Source: Bacillota bacterium (GTDB taxonomy: Bacteria; Bacillota; Limnochordia; Darwinibacteriales; Darwinibacteriaceae). From it: 64,000 nucleotides of DNA. Shown here one piece after another: positions 1 through 8,133 of the stretch. The position numbers and the translations under genes are program-made. The notes under the pieces were generated by a model. That model saw only the letters and a program-made list of their open reading frames with translations. It ran no database searches and was not told the origin of the DNA. Numbering within the stretch: position 1 is the first letter of the stretch; every line of letters begins with the position of its first letter. The stretch lies in contig JAKOTU010000055.1 in the NCBI GenBank assembly GCA_029776155.1, positions 62,001 through 126,000 on the forward strand. Direction: 5' to 3'.

Positions 1-660
1 AAACGCCAAACCAAACCATTCCCCATAGCGGGTGATGGCCGAGAGCTCCTCCTCGCTAGCTCCACCCAGCAGTGCGCCTCCCCGCAGGGCCGCTTTAAAG
101 AGGGCCCCGGTTTTGCGGGAGTGGATGTAACGCAGAGTCTCCTCGTCGGGAGTATGTTCTGCACTGAGGATGTCCACGGCCTGTCCCCCCACCATACCCT
201 GGGACCCAGCACCCAAAGCCAACTCGCCCACGATGCGCACGGTAACCTCGGGGGAGACACCATACTTTTCCGGCATGCGGGCCAGTTCCGCAAAGGCCTC
301 GGTCAAGAGAGCATCCCCGGCGAGGACTGCCATGGCTTCACCGTAGACAACGTGATTGGACGGTTTACCTCGCCTAAAGTCATCATCATCCATACAGGGC
401 AGATCATCGTGGATTAGGGAATAGGCGTGGATCATCTCCACAGCGGCGGCCAAGCCGCCAGTTTTCTGCACATCTCCCCCCACTGCCGCACAGGCCCCCA
501 TAACCAGCAAGGCCCGCAGGCGTTTGCCGCCACCTAAGGTGGAATAGCGCATGGCCTCGTGCAGCACTTGAGGATATGTTTCCTCCGCTGGCAGGGTTTG
601 GGCCAGAAGTCTTTCCACCTCCTGGACGTAACCCGACCAGGTGCTGGTTAGATCATTCAT
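1..660 (-). CDS. ispA: Farnesyl diphosphate synthase (polyprenyl synthetase), 3' end outside window
   Basis: This enzyme condenses DMAPP with isopentenyl diphosphate to geranyl and farnesyl diphosphate, feeding undecaprenyl phosphate and quinone synthesis in the cytoplasm. The 220 residues visible include GGGKRLR (43-49), the first aspartate-rich motif DDLPCMD (85-91) followed by RRGKP, GGQAVD (158-163) and KTGALF (183-188). The C-terminal third with the second aspartate-rich motif lies beyond the left edge, so the gene is cut by the window and not broken. Its ATG shares four bases (ATGA) with the xseB stop, the translational coupling expected in the Firmicute xseA-xseB-ispA run. The short-chain assignment rests on context and motif spacing; a longer-chain polyprenyl synthase is less likely. 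Confidence 0.93.
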   Translation of the reverse strand, partial: MNDLTSTWSGYVQEVERLLAQTLPAEETYPQVLHEAMRYSTLGGGKRLRALLVMGACAAVGGDVQKTGGLAAAVEMIHAYSLIHDDLPCMDDDDFRRGKPSNHVVYGEAMAVLAGDALLTEAFAELARMPEKYGVSPEVTVRIVGELALGAGSQGMVGGQAVDILSAEHTPDEETLRYIHSRKTGALFKAALRGGALLGGASEEELSAITRYGEWFGLAF

Positions 661-890
661 GCTTCCTCCACCTCCAGCGGCTCGATTCTGCCTTCCTTTA
701 CCATGATCTCAATCTTGGCTTCAGCCTCATCCAACTTGTCGTTGCAAAAACGCGCCAGTCTAACGCCCTCTTCAAAGAGGGCCAAAGATTCGTCCAGCGT
801 GGACTCTCCCTGCTCCAACAGGCGCACTATTTCCTCCAAGCGGGCCAGGGCCTGCTCAAACTTCAATTCTTCCATCTTAGGCTCGCTCAT
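657..890 (-). CDS. xseB: Exodeoxyribonuclease VII small subunit
   Basis: This is the small subunit of exonuclease VII, which degrades single-stranded DNA to oligonucleotides with XseA. The 77-residue helical protein has the family pattern FEQALARLEEIVRLLEQGE followed by a second helix with many acidic and leucine residues, and the length is typical. I place the start at the ATG of MSEPKMEEL because a GGGAG site lies about nine bases upstream. Another ATG two codons earlier is too close to that site. The start overlaps the end of xseA by four bases and the stop overlaps ispA, so the three genes look translationally coupled. Confidence 0.92.
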   Translation of the reverse strand: MSEPKMEELKFEQALARLEEIVRLLEQGESTLDESLALFEEGVRLARFCNDKLDEAEAKIEIMVKEGRIEPLEVEEA

Positions 891-2080
891 GGACATTTTC
901 TCCCTTCCACTCTGCACAGCAGCAGTCCTGCATAGAGCGTCACGTTCACCGCATCCCCCGGCTGTACCTGGTCCGCGCTGCGCAGGACATGCCCCTCCGC
1001 ATCTGAGCAGATAGCATAGCCCCGGGCCAGGGTTTGCAGGGGACTTAAGGTCTCCAGCCTGCCGGCCAGGTTGCCGAGCTGGCTGCGGCGCAGGGCCAGC
1101 TTGTGGGTGTTGTGCAGGGTCAAATTGGTGAACAGATCGTCCAACCTCTGCCGCAGCTGGTTCACCCGGTAATCGGGCCTCTGCAGCGCAGCACTACTGG
1201 CCAATTGGGTTAAAAAGCGCCGCTCCGCGCTGATCTGCCTGCGCAGTGCCCCCACAAGCCGCTTCGCTGCCGAAGTTACGGCGCGCTGCAGTTCCTCCTG
1301 GAGGGGCACCACCAGCTCTGCTGCGGCCGAGGGAGTGGGTGCCCTCAGGTCAGCCACAAAATCGGCGATGGTAAAATCGGTTTCATGTCCCACCGCGGAC
1401 ACCACCGGAATAGCGGAGTTGGCAATGGCCCGGGCCAGCTGCTCATCGTTAAAGGCATTCAGCTCCTCGAATGAACCGCCCCCCCTGCCCATAATCAGGA
1501 CATCACAATCCGTATCCTGGGCTAGCTGCAGTGCTTTGATCAGGCTCTCGGGCGCCCCCTCGCCCTGCACCAGCGCGGGGAACACCAAAATCTGCACTGC
1601 TGGGAAGCGCCTGGTGAGCACCCGGATAATATCCCGGAGGGCGGCCCCGGAGGGAGAGGTGATCACTCCCACCTTGCGGGGCAGCAGAGGTAAGGGCCTT
1701 TTGCGTGCAGCATCAAACAGCCCCTCCGCCTCCAGCTTAGCCTTGAGCTTTTCGAAAGCAAGGTGCAGATCACCTGTCCCCTTGGGAAAGAGCATCTCCA
1801 CATAAAGCTGGTACTCGCCGCTGGGCTCATATACCCCCACGGACCCCACTGCGATGACAGTTTCACCGTTTTTGGGCAGGAAGTTGAGCAGGCGGTTGCG
1901 GCTGCGGAACATGACCGCCTTCACCCGACTGTGGGCATCCTTCAAAGAAAAGTACATATGGCCAGAAGCATGGTGAACAAAATTGGAAATCTCGCCCTCA
2001 ACCGCTAGGCTTTGGAATGCGGGGACAGACAGGGCAGAGCTGATTCTTTTGGTCAGTTCGCTAACGGTGATGGGTTGCAC
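887..2080 (-). CDS. xseA: Exodeoxyribonuclease VII large subunit
   Basis: This is the catalytic subunit of exonuclease VII. An N-terminal OB-fold nucleic-acid-binding domain (about residues 1-105, containing EGEISNFVHHASGHMYFSLK) is followed by the catalytic domain with PRKVGVITSPSGAALRDI and the GRGGGSFEELNAF and VSAVGHETDFTIADFVAD motifs, then a helical coiled region. The 397-residue length is normal for Firmicutes. The GTG start giving MQPITVSELTKRI is preferred because AAGGGGG lies five bases upstream. An ATG further upstream would add 13 residues and overlap the preceding gene. It is the second gene of a run nusB, M22-like, xseA, xseB, ispA on the same strand. Confidence 0.95.
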   Translation of the reverse strand: MQPITVSELTKRISSALSVPAFQSLAVEGEISNFVHHASGHMYFSLKDAHSRVKAVMFRSRNRLLNFLPKNGETVIAVGSVGVYEPSGEYQLYVEMLFPKGTGDLHLAFEKLKAKLEAEGLFDAARKRPLPLLPRKVGVITSPSGAALRDIIRVLTRRFPAVQILVFPALVQGEGAPESLIKALQLAQDTDCDVLIMGRGGGSFEELNAFNDEQLARAIANSAIPVVSAVGHETDFTIADFVADLRAPTPSAAAELVVPLQEELQRAVTSAAKRLVGALRRQISAERRFLTQLASSAALQRPDYRVNQLRQRLDDLFTNLTLHNTHKLALRRSQLGNLAGRLETLSPLQTLARGYAICSDAEGHVLRSADQVQPGDAVNVTLYAGLLLCRVEGRKCP

Positions 2081-2100
2081 CGAATCCCCCTTTCCAAGCC

Positions 2101-3054
2101 TCAGCGCGACAGCGCACACCCTTCCCGCAGGGCGCAGTAATAGGCAGCACCGTAGGCATTATCCGTACTGTATTTGGGCTGTGCAAAAAAAAGCCTCCAC
2201 TGGGGCAGTCTTTCCACAAGTTCTTGGCGGATCAACCGGTTGGAGGCAACGCCGCCCACCAAAAGCAGCTCCCGGCAGTCCGTTCGCTCCTCCGCCCACT
2301 GGACCCACTTGCTCAAAGTGCGGGCAATGCTAAGCAGGCAGGAACGGGCGCACACAGCGGCAGTAACCTGCTCGGCCATCCTCTCCAGTGCAGTCAGGGG
2401 TCCAGAAAAACTCACCCGTCCCTCCCGGTGGTAAGTGGGAACCGGCACTGAGTCACGGGTCTCCTCGGCGAGCTTCTCTAAGGACGGCCCGGCAGGAAAG
2501 GACAGACCCAGTTTGACCCCAAGGCGGTCCACAACTTGGCCGGCATGGAGATCCAGCGTACCACCCCACAACTCCACCCGCAAGCGGTGGGACTGCTTGT
2601 CCCTCAGCACGTGAGCCAGCTCCGTTGTTCCCCCCGAAAGATGAATCGCCAGAAACTCCGGTGTCTGGGGCCCCGGGGCACTGGCCAGCCCGCTCCAGAT
2701 GTGGTTTTCTTGATGGGATAGCTCGTGGCAGGGCACCTGGAGACACCTAGCTAGACTCCGGGCCAAACTGGAGCCCGCCAGGAAGACGGGCATGTAAGAA
2801 TCGGTTTGGGGCCGCGGCCTTGTGGATACCCCAATGGCCGCTAGGGTATGTTCCGCCAGCAAGGGCTCGAGGGCTGTACAGAGCTCCGGCAGATTCTGCA
2901 CATGTTGAAATAAGGCTTCTGATTGGCGCAATCCCCGCGAACCAGAAGCTACTTGCAGCAAAATACGTTCATCGGCAAGAATCGTCCCGTCTTCACCCAA
3001 AAGGCACAAAGACGTGGTGTAATTGCTCGTATCAATGCCCAGGAAGACCTTCAT
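2101..3054 (-). CDS. TsaD/Kae1-like M22 family protein (paralogue, role unknown)
   Basis: This 317-residue protein belongs to the ASKHA fold family of TsaD (formerly O-sialoglycoprotein endopeptidase). It begins MKVFLGIDTSNYTTSLCL, the phosphate-1 strand of the fold, and has the metal-ligand histidine region CHELSHQENH (about residues 110-119) and a C-terminal LLLVGGVASNRLIR nucleotide-binding stretch. The genuine tRNA t6A enzyme usually reads HMEGH at the histidine motif, so this looks like the paralogue found between xseA and nusB in many Clostridia, not TsaD itself. It overlaps the upstream nusB by four bases. Its substrate is not known, and a role in a t6A-like tRNA modification is only a guess from fold. 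Confidence 0.8.
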   Translation of the reverse strand: MKVFLGIDTSNYTTSLCLLGEDGTILADERILLQVASGSRGLRQSEALFQHVQNLPELCTALEPLLAEHTLAAIGVSTRPRPQTDSYMPVFLAGSSLARSLARCLQVPCHELSHQENHIWSGLASAPGPQTPEFLAIHLSGGTTELAHVLRDKQSHRLRVELWGGTLDLHAGQVVDRLGVKLGLSFPAGPSLEKLAEETRDSVPVPTYHREGRVSFSGPLTALERMAEQVTAAVCARSCLLSIARTLSKWVQWAEERTDCRELLLVGGVASNRLIRQELVERLPQWRLFFAQPKYSTDNAYGAAYYCALREGCALSR

Positions 3055-3464
3055 GCAAAGCCTCCCTCCCGGACCACAGTTCCCAGCAGGCCGTTGACAA
3101 ACTTGGGAGACTCTTCGTCCCCGAACTCTTTGGCCAGCTCCACAGCTTCATTCACCGCGACCCGGACCGGGATTTCATCCATAAATACAATCTCGTAGAT
3201 TGCCAACCGCAGAATGCTGCGGTCTACAAAACCGAGCCGGTGGACGTTCCACCCCTTAGCCACATGGGCAATCTGGGCATCCAGGGCAGTCAACTGCTCC
3301 ATGACCCCCCGTACCACCGTCTGCACGTATGCCTTGTTCTCTTCATCTAGTTCCACATCTTCCAGCCTCTGCCTCAGGGCCGTTTCCAGATCCACCTGGG
3401 CTAGGTCAATCTGAAACAGAGTCTGGAAAGCAACCTGGCGCGCCAGCCTTCTGCTCAAACGCAA
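3051..3464 (-). CDS. nusB: Transcription antitermination protein NusB
   Basis: NusB binds boxA RNA together with NusE (ribosomal protein S10) and promotes processive transcription of rRNA operons. The 137-residue all-helical protein has the expected N-terminal RLARQVAFQTLFQIDL, central FVDRSILRLAIYEIVFMDEIP and C-terminal VNEAVELAKEFGDEESPKFVNG blocks. It directly follows the Asp23-type genes, an order common in Firmicutes, and it overlaps the downstream TsaD-like gene by four bases. Confidence 0.96.
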   Translation of the reverse strand: MRLSRRLARQVAFQTLFQIDLAQVDLETALRQRLEDVELDEENKAYVQTVVRGVMEQLTALDAQIAHVAKGWNVHRLGFVDRSILRLAIYEIVFMDEIPVRVAVNEAVELAKEFGDEESPKFVNGLLGTVVREGGFA

Positions 3465-3674
3465 TCACCTCAAAAATCGTCGGAAAAAACCATCTGACCT
3501 CTCCGGGGAGTCAAGCACCGCACCGAAGAACATCCCAGCAGCAACACAGAGCACCACGAACAGCCCTTTCAAGATCCCGTAGGCGATGAATATCCAACCC
3601 ACAATGAGACCTAGCAGGGCGCCGAAGATTTTTCCCATGTGGGCACTCAGTATGGCCACCAGCCTTTCCTTCAT
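3465..3674 (-). CDS. DUF2273-type small membrane protein
   Basis: This 69-residue protein has two closely spaced hydrophobic segments (about residues 14-30 and 33-50) and a basic C-terminal tail ending FFRRFLR. Small membrane proteins of the DUF2273 family sit next to alkaline-shock (Asp23) genes in Firmicutes, as here between an AmaP-like gene and nusB. The ATG giving MKERLVAILSAH is chosen because AGAGGTG lies six bases upstream; the GTG three codons earlier lies inside that ribosome site. It probably works at the membrane with the two Asp23-fold neighbours, but its activity is not known. Confidence 0.8.
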   Translation of the reverse strand: MKERLVAILSAHMGKIFGALLGLIVGWIFIAYGILKGLFVVLCVAAGMFFGAVLDSPERSDGFFRRFLR

Positions 3675-3687
3675 TGCGCACACCTCT

Positions 3688-4215
3688 CTAAGTTATCCCG
3701 TGGAGTTCGGTCTCGGCCTTCTTGGAGATGCCCACAACCGAAACATCGATCTCCTGGATCACCACTCCCACCGTCTTTTCCAAATAGGACTTCACGGTTT
3801 CTTGAATCTCTTCAGACAGTTCACCCAAATTGTGGTCAGGATACGCTGTCACTTTCAGGATGACTTTGGGATTCACCACATCGGTAAAGGAAGCCTTCAC
3901 CTGTTCCACCCCGGAGATGTGGCTTGCAGCTTCCACGATCAGGCTCTCCACGCTGTCGGCGCTGATGCGCACTGTACCCAGTTCCCTGGGGTAAACGATA
4001 TACTTTCTGGCGTCCATTCTAGCCAGGACAACCACCAGATAGGCCGCTAGAAGCACGAGGATAATGGCTACAAGGGACCCATCAAAACCAAAACTGGGAG
4101 CGGCCAACCACTCCAGCAAAACTTCGCTGCCCAACAAGGTGGCCACCAGCAGACCAGCGAAAACAACCAGCACCAGGGCACAGATCCCTAAGAACACCCG
4201 ATCCAAGAGAGTCAT
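3688..4215 (-). CDS. amaP: AmaP-like alkaline shock membrane anchor protein
   Basis: This 175-residue protein has two N-terminal membrane segments (about residues 5-27 and 45-65) and a C-terminal Asp23-like domain with the pattern ILKVTAYPDHNLGELSEEIQ. In Staphylococcus AmaP anchors Asp23 to the membrane, and the neighbouring genes here encode an Asp23 protein and a DUF2273 protein, the same trio. The start MTLLDRVFLG follows a GGGGGAA site directly and lies one base after the asp23 stop codon. Upstream in-frame codons would read back into asp23 and are rejected. Confidence 0.83.
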   Translation of the reverse strand: MTLLDRVFLGICALVLVVFAGLLVATLLGSEVLLEWLAAPSFGFDGSLVAIILVLLAAYLVVVLARMDARKYIVYPRELGTVRISADSVESLIVEAASHISGVEQVKASFTDVVNPKVILKVTAYPDHNLGELSEEIQETVKSYLEKTVGVVIQEIDVSVVGISKKAETELHGIT

Positions 4216-4216
4216 C

Positions 4217-4621
4217 TTACTTCCCCCTAGGCGCCGGTGCCTGCTGTTCCTCTTCTCCCTTTTTCTCCTGGGGGAACTGCACGCCCAGCACATGGAGATT
4301 GACTTCCATAACATCTAATCCGGTCATCACTTCGATGGCCCGCTTCACATTCTCCTGGATCTGTCTGGCTACTTCAGGAATGCTGTAGCCGTACTCAATA
4401 ATCACGAACAGATCAACCACGCACTCGTGTTGGCCAACGTCCACTTTCACGCCCTTGGAAAAGTTGCGGTGCCCGAGCATTTCGGCAATGCCTCCGGCAA
4501 ATCCGCCGCTCATCCCCGCTACACCGGGGACTTCGGTGGCAGCTAGACCGGCAATGATACCCACGACCTCATTGGCGATTTTCAGATCGCCCAGTTCAGT
4601 GCGGCGTTCGTTTTCTGACAT
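4217..4621 (-). CDS. Asp23/Gls24 family envelope stress protein
   Basis: This 134-residue soluble protein has the Asp23 domain: LKIANEVVGIIAGLAATEVPGVAGM, then VDVGQHECVVDLFVIIEYG and IPEVARQIQENVKRAIEVMTG. Members form filaments near the membrane and are linked to cell-envelope stress. The C-terminal 20 residues are charged and Gln/Pro-rich, as is common. It is the first gene after accC in the order of transcription and has its own ribosome site, GGAGGTG, before the ATG. It probably forms a complex with the two membrane proteins encoded just downstream. Confidence 0.92.
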   Translation of the reverse strand: MSENERRTELGDLKIANEVVGIIAGLAATEVPGVAGMSGGFAGGIAEMLGHRNFSKGVKVDVGQHECVVDLFVIIEYGYSIPEVARQIQENVKRAIEVMTGLDVMEVNLHVLGVQFPQEKKGEEEQQAPAPRGK

Positions 4622-4660
4622 CTGTCACACCTCCTGTCCGCTATTATACCAAACAATTCC

Positions 4661-6013
4661 TTATCCTACAATTTCCGATTCTTGCAGCCACTGCTCCACA
4701 AAATCCGTGGAAAAACAGCCTGAGGTAAAGCGCTGGTCGCGCAGCACAGCCCGGTGAAAGGGGATGCTGGTTTCAATCCCTTCCACAACCAGCTCATCCA
4801 GGGCTCGGGCCAAGCGACGGATGGCCTCCTCACGCGTTTGGCCCCACACGATGAGTTTGCCCAACAAGGCATCGTAGAAGGGCGATATGGCATACCCTTG
4901 GTACAGATGGCTGTCCCAGCGCACCCCAAAGCCCCCGGGAACCAGGAGCCTTTCTACCACCCCCGAAAAGGGGTGGGATCCTGGCCGCACCGCCTCCGCG
5001 GTGATCCGGCACTGGATGGCATGGCCCCTGGGCTTGAGTTCTGCCTGGGCGTACCTTAAGGGCTCGCCCGCGGCCAGGCGGATCTGCTCCTGCACCAAAT
5101 CCACACCATAGACCAGTTCAGTGACGGGATGCTCCACCTGCAGGCGGGTGTTCATCTCCAGAAAATAGTAATCTCCCGCGGCATCCACCAGGAACTCTAC
5201 TGTTCCGGCATTCCGGTAGTTCACGGCCTTGGCTGCCCGCACCGCTGCCGCGCCGAGGCGCGCCCGCAGCCCGGCGTCCACCACAGGAGAAGGGCATTCC
5301 TCCAGAAGCTTCTGCTGCCTGCGCTGCAAGGAGCATTCCCGCTCGCCCACGTGCACCACACGGCCGTAATGGTCCGCCAAGAGCTGGATCTCAATGTGCC
5401 TAACCGGCGTCAGCCATTTCTCCAGATAACAGCGGTCACAACCAAAGAAGGCCAGTGCTTCGGCACGGGCGGCAGCGAAGCTGCTCAAGAGCTCCCCGGG
5501 CTCTTTCACCAAGCGCATGCCCCGGCCCCCTCCGCCTGCGCAAGACTTGATCACCAGGGGATAGCCCAGTTCATCCGCGGCTTCGCTCAGCTCCCTATGG
5601 TCCCTGATCACTCCGCTCCCCGGGATGACCGGCACCCCCGCTTCCCGAAGCACAGCCTTCGCTTGGGCCTTATCCCCTAAAAGCTCCAAATGCCTGGCCT
5701 CAGGGCCAATAAAGACCAAGCCGTGGGCCGCGCACATTTCAGCAAACAGCGCGTTCTCGCTGAGATAGCCGTAACCGGGGTGAATCCCCTCCGCCCCATG
5801 GGCTAAAGCCGCGGCCAGGATGTTCTGCATGTTGAGGTAGCTCTGCTGGGAAGGGGGCGGTCCCACGCACACCGCCTGATCAGCCCAGATGACGTGCAGC
5901 GCTGAGCGATCCGCTTCAGAGTAGATGGCAATAGTCTCTATGCCCAGCTCCCGGCAGGCGCGGATAATGCGGACGGCCACCTCTCCCCGGTTGGCCACGA
6001 GAATCCTGCGCAC
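4661..6013 (-). CDS. accC: Acetyl-CoA carboxylase, biotin carboxylase subunit
   Basis: AccC carboxylates the biotin carried on AccB using ATP and bicarbonate, the first step of fatty acid synthesis. The 450-residue protein is full length. Visible are the N-terminal RRILVANRGEVAVRIIRAC, the glycine-rich ATP loop CAGGGGRGMRLV (about 159-170), the lysine/glutamate ligands and the EMNTRLQVEHPVTELV catalytic block near residue 290. It follows accB by 11 bases. The carboxyltransferase genes accA and accD are not in the window. Confidence 0.97.
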   Translation of the reverse strand: MRRILVANRGEVAVRIIRACRELGIETIAIYSEADRSALHVIWADQAVCVGPPPSQQSYLNMQNILAAALAHGAEGIHPGYGYLSENALFAEMCAAHGLVFIGPEARHLELLGDKAQAKAVLREAGVPVIPGSGVIRDHRELSEAADELGYPLVIKSCAGGGGRGMRLVKEPGELLSSFAAARAEALAFFGCDRCYLEKWLTPVRHIEIQLLADHYGRVVHVGERECSLQRRQQKLLEECPSPVVDAGLRARLGAAAVRAAKAVNYRNAGTVEFLVDAAGDYYFLEMNTRLQVEHPVTELVYGVDLVQEQIRLAAGEPLRYAQAELKPRGHAIQCRITAEAVRPGSHPFSGVVERLLVPGGFGVRWDSHLYQGYAISPFYDALLGKLIVWGQTREEAIRRLARALDELVVEGIETSIPFHRAVLRDQRFTSGCFSTDFVEQWLQESEIVG

Positions 6014-6024
6014 AGTTCCACCAC

Positions 6025-6429
6025 CTAATCCCGGGGCTCGATCAGCATAAGCATCTGGCCGTATTCCACCGGCTCACCGTCCTTGGCGAGAATACGCCGC
6101 ACCACGCCGCCCACCTCTGTTTCGATTTCGTTCATCATCTTCATGGCTTCGATGATGCACACAACCTGGCCCGGCACCACCACGTCCCCCTCCCGTACGA
6201 AAGGAGGGGCATCGGGGCCAGGAGACCGGTAGAATGTACCAACCATGGGCGCGCGGACCGCTTCCAAGCCTACACTGTCTTGGCCGCCCGGGAAGGGACC
6301 AGCTGTCGGGTCCTGCGCCTGCAATCCTTTGCGGATGCGGATGCGCAGACCCCCCTGGGCCAGTTCAAGCTCGGTGATCTCCGTTGAGTTGACCAGCATG
6401 ATCAGTTCCTTAATCTGTTCAAAATCCAT
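6025..6429 (-). CDS. accB: Acetyl-CoA carboxylase biotin carboxyl carrier protein
   Basis: AccB carries the biotin that shuttles CO2 between AccC and the carboxyltransferase. The 134-residue protein has an N-terminal helix, a Pro/Gly linker (about 38-58) and a C-terminal biotinyl domain, with the biotin lysine at about K97 in EAMKMMNEIE. The APMVGTFYRSP stretch at about 60-70 is typical of AccB. It is the first gene of the accBC-asp23-nusB run and follows the terminator of the spoIIIA operon. Confidence 0.97.
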   Translation of the reverse strand: MDFEQIKELIMLVNSTEITELELAQGGLRIRIRKGLQAQDPTAGPFPGGQDSVGLEAVRAPMVGTFYRSPGPDAPPFVREGDVVVPGQVVCIIEAMKMMNEIETEVGGVVRRILAKDGEPVEYGQMLMLIEPRD

Positions 6430-6489
6430 AAAGCACCTCTATTTCCTAATGCACGATCACTTCTGCACCCTTGGGAGTTTTCCTGTTCA

Positions 6490-6520
6490 GAAAAAAAGCC
6501 CCAGACCCGCGAGCCTGAGA
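6490..6520 (-). terminator. Intrinsic terminator after spoIIIAH
   Basis: Read on the minus strand, CTCAGGCTC and GGGTCTGGG pair (with several G-U pairs) around a very short loop and are followed by GCTTTTTTT. It lies 15 bases after the spoIIIAH stop and before accB, so it should separate the sporulation operon from the housekeeping acc genes. Confidence 0.75.
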
Positions 6521-6534
6521 CCTGAGGGCAGAGT

Positions 6535-7071
6535 TCACACACCCCTGGTTTCATCTACGATGGTGATCCGTTCCAGGGCCAGACCTGTCAAGCGGTGGAC
6601 CAGCTCGCCAATGCGCGCCGCCTCATCCCGGGTCAAAGTAACTGGCACAACCACCGTGATGGCATCCCGGTCTAGAAGTACGAGGGCATCCAGGTAACCT
6701 TGGGCCTTGAGCAGGTTCTCCAGTTCCGTTTCCCTGGTCATGCGCTCAATGAGCTCCTGCAGCTGGATTTGGGCTTCTTCCCGGCGCTCTTCCGGTGTGT
6801 GTGCATCGTAGGCGATATTCTGCAGCAGTTCAAGCTGCCTGCTGCGCATACGTTCCCGTTCCAGGCGGTACTCGGCGAACTTGGTAGGTACAGTGCGCAC
6901 CGTGACCGGTTCTACCACAACAACCTGTTCCCTACCTGGCGGCTCTGCGGTTACCTCCTCCTGGGGCGGCTCTTCCACCCGAAAGATGTACATGAGGGCA
7001 GCAATGACCAAGACCATAATCACCAGATTCCACAGAGCTTTTCTTCCCCGCACCACATAAAACCTTGCCAT
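6535..7071 (-). CDS. spoIIIAH: Stage III sporulation protein AH
   Basis: SpoIIIAH spans the outer forespore membrane from the mother cell and pairs with SpoIIQ to form the channel-like feeding-tube complex. The 178-residue protein has one N-terminal membrane helix (about 13-30), a Pro/Glu-rich linker, a long charged helix (residues 68-115) and a C-terminal EscJ/YscJ-like ring domain with DALVLLDRDAITVVVPV. It is the last gene of the complete eight-gene spoIIIA operon and is followed by a terminator. Confidence 0.94.
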   Translation of the reverse strand: MARFYVVRGRKALWNLVIMVLVIAALMYIFRVEEPPQEEVTAEPPGREQVVVVEPVTVRTVPTKFAEYRLERERMRSRQLELLQNIAYDAHTPEERREEAQIQLQELIERMTRETELENLLKAQGYLDALVLLDRDAITVVVPVTLTRDEAARIGELVHRLTGLALERITIVDETRGV

Positions 7072-7083
7072 AATCCGTCCCCC

Positions 7084-7620
7084 CTAGTTTTTGAAGGCAA
7101 CTTCGATCCGATACATGGGCAGCTGCAGAGCAGTGGCCACAGCCCGGGCCAAGGCCAGCCGCAGCTCCGCATCTGGGGCAGTATCCACCACCACCAGTAC
7201 TCCCCGCACCTGAGGTTCAACCTCCTCCAGAATCAGGGGCAGCTCCCGGCGCTCCACATCGCTGCGGAGCAGGACTGGCGTGGAAGTGGAGCGGCGTTCC
7301 ACTATCCCCTCCGGCCCTGTGCGCACCTCTTCGGTTATGTTCTGCGCGACTGTGATCCTGGAGCCCCGATCCATGGTCAAGAACACGGTGCAGTACCTAC
7401 CCCCAACAAGGGCATTGAGTATCTCCGTAAGTTCCCGGCTCAAACGCGCTCCAGGATCCTGTTCCAAGGGCGCCCCGGGTTGGTGGGTAGTATTGGTTCC
7501 CAGTTCCATTTGGGAGCGGGGCTGCAGAACCAAAAGACCTGCTCCCACCACCGCCAGGAGCGCCAAATAGGTGATGAGCTTCTTCTGCCGTTCAGTTAAC
7601 CGTTTCCAGAGATCTGCCAT
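7084..7620 (-). CDS. spoIIIAG: Stage III sporulation protein AG
   Basis: SpoIIIAG forms a large ring in the intermembrane space of the engulfed forespore. The 178-residue protein has a short cytoplasmic N-terminus (MADLWKRLTERQKK), one membrane helix (about 17-33), a low-complexity linker and a ring-building domain with RGVLVVVDTAPDAELRLALARAVATAL. It sits 12 bases downstream of spoIIIAF in the standard operon order. Confidence 0.94.
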   Translation of the reverse strand: MADLWKRLTERQKKLITYLALLAVVGAGLLVLQPRSQMELGTNTTHQPGAPLEQDPGARLSRELTEILNALVGGRYCTVFLTMDRGSRITVAQNITEEVRTGPEGIVERRSTSTPVLLRSDVERRELPLILEEVEPQVRGVLVVVDTAPDAELRLALARAVATALQLPMYRIEVAFKN

Positions 7621-7632
7621 GGCCCACCTCCA

Positions 7633-8133
7633 CTACTGCCAAGCCAGGACCGCTATGCGCTGGAGCGGAAGGTTGAGCAAGGACGCCACCAGTTCGCGGG
7701 CCTCTTGGCGGAGGCCAGATTCCCAGGGGTCAAGGAAGATCTGCACCGCTTCCCCGCTCCCCTCAGGCGGCAATTGGACGCGCACCCGCTGCACCCCATC
7801 TAAGCCGGCCAAAATTCCTTCCAAGTGCTGTTTTAGCTTCTGGTCCGTTCCCGCCCAAAGGGCTTTGGTTGCCGCCCACTGCAGGCGCTGGGCGCGCTCT
7901 TCTACTTCCGGGACGAACGGTTCCACAGGCAGCCAGGAGAGATCCGCCCCCAACAGGCCCGGCTCCAGCAAAAGCATCACAGGTTGGAGTAAAGCCAGTA
8001 AGAGGCTCAGGCCCAGCACCAGTCGGGCAAACTTAGCCAGCTCTCCCCCCGGGAGGAGCAACTCCACCATCCCCAGAAGGACAACCAAGGTAATCAGGGT
8101 CTGCAACCACTGCTTCCAGTACATCTCCTTCAC
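7633..8133 (-). CDS. spoIIIAF: Stage III sporulation protein AF
   Basis: The 166-residue protein has two N-terminal membrane helices (about 8-28 and 35-58) and a C-terminal domain with the ring-building pattern VQRVRVQLPPEGSGEAVQIF. The family is part of the SpoIIIA secretion-like complex in the mother-cell-derived membrane. The start overlaps the spoIIIAE stop by four bases. Confidence 0.92.
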   Translation of the reverse strand: MKEMYWKQWLQTLITLVVLLGMVELLLPGGELAKFARLVLGLSLLLALLQPVMLLLEPGLLGADLSWLPVEPFVPEVEERAQRLQWAATKALWAGTDQKLKQHLEGILAGLDGVQRVRVQLPPEGSGEAVQIFLDPWESGLRQEARELVASLLNLPLQRIAVLAWQ

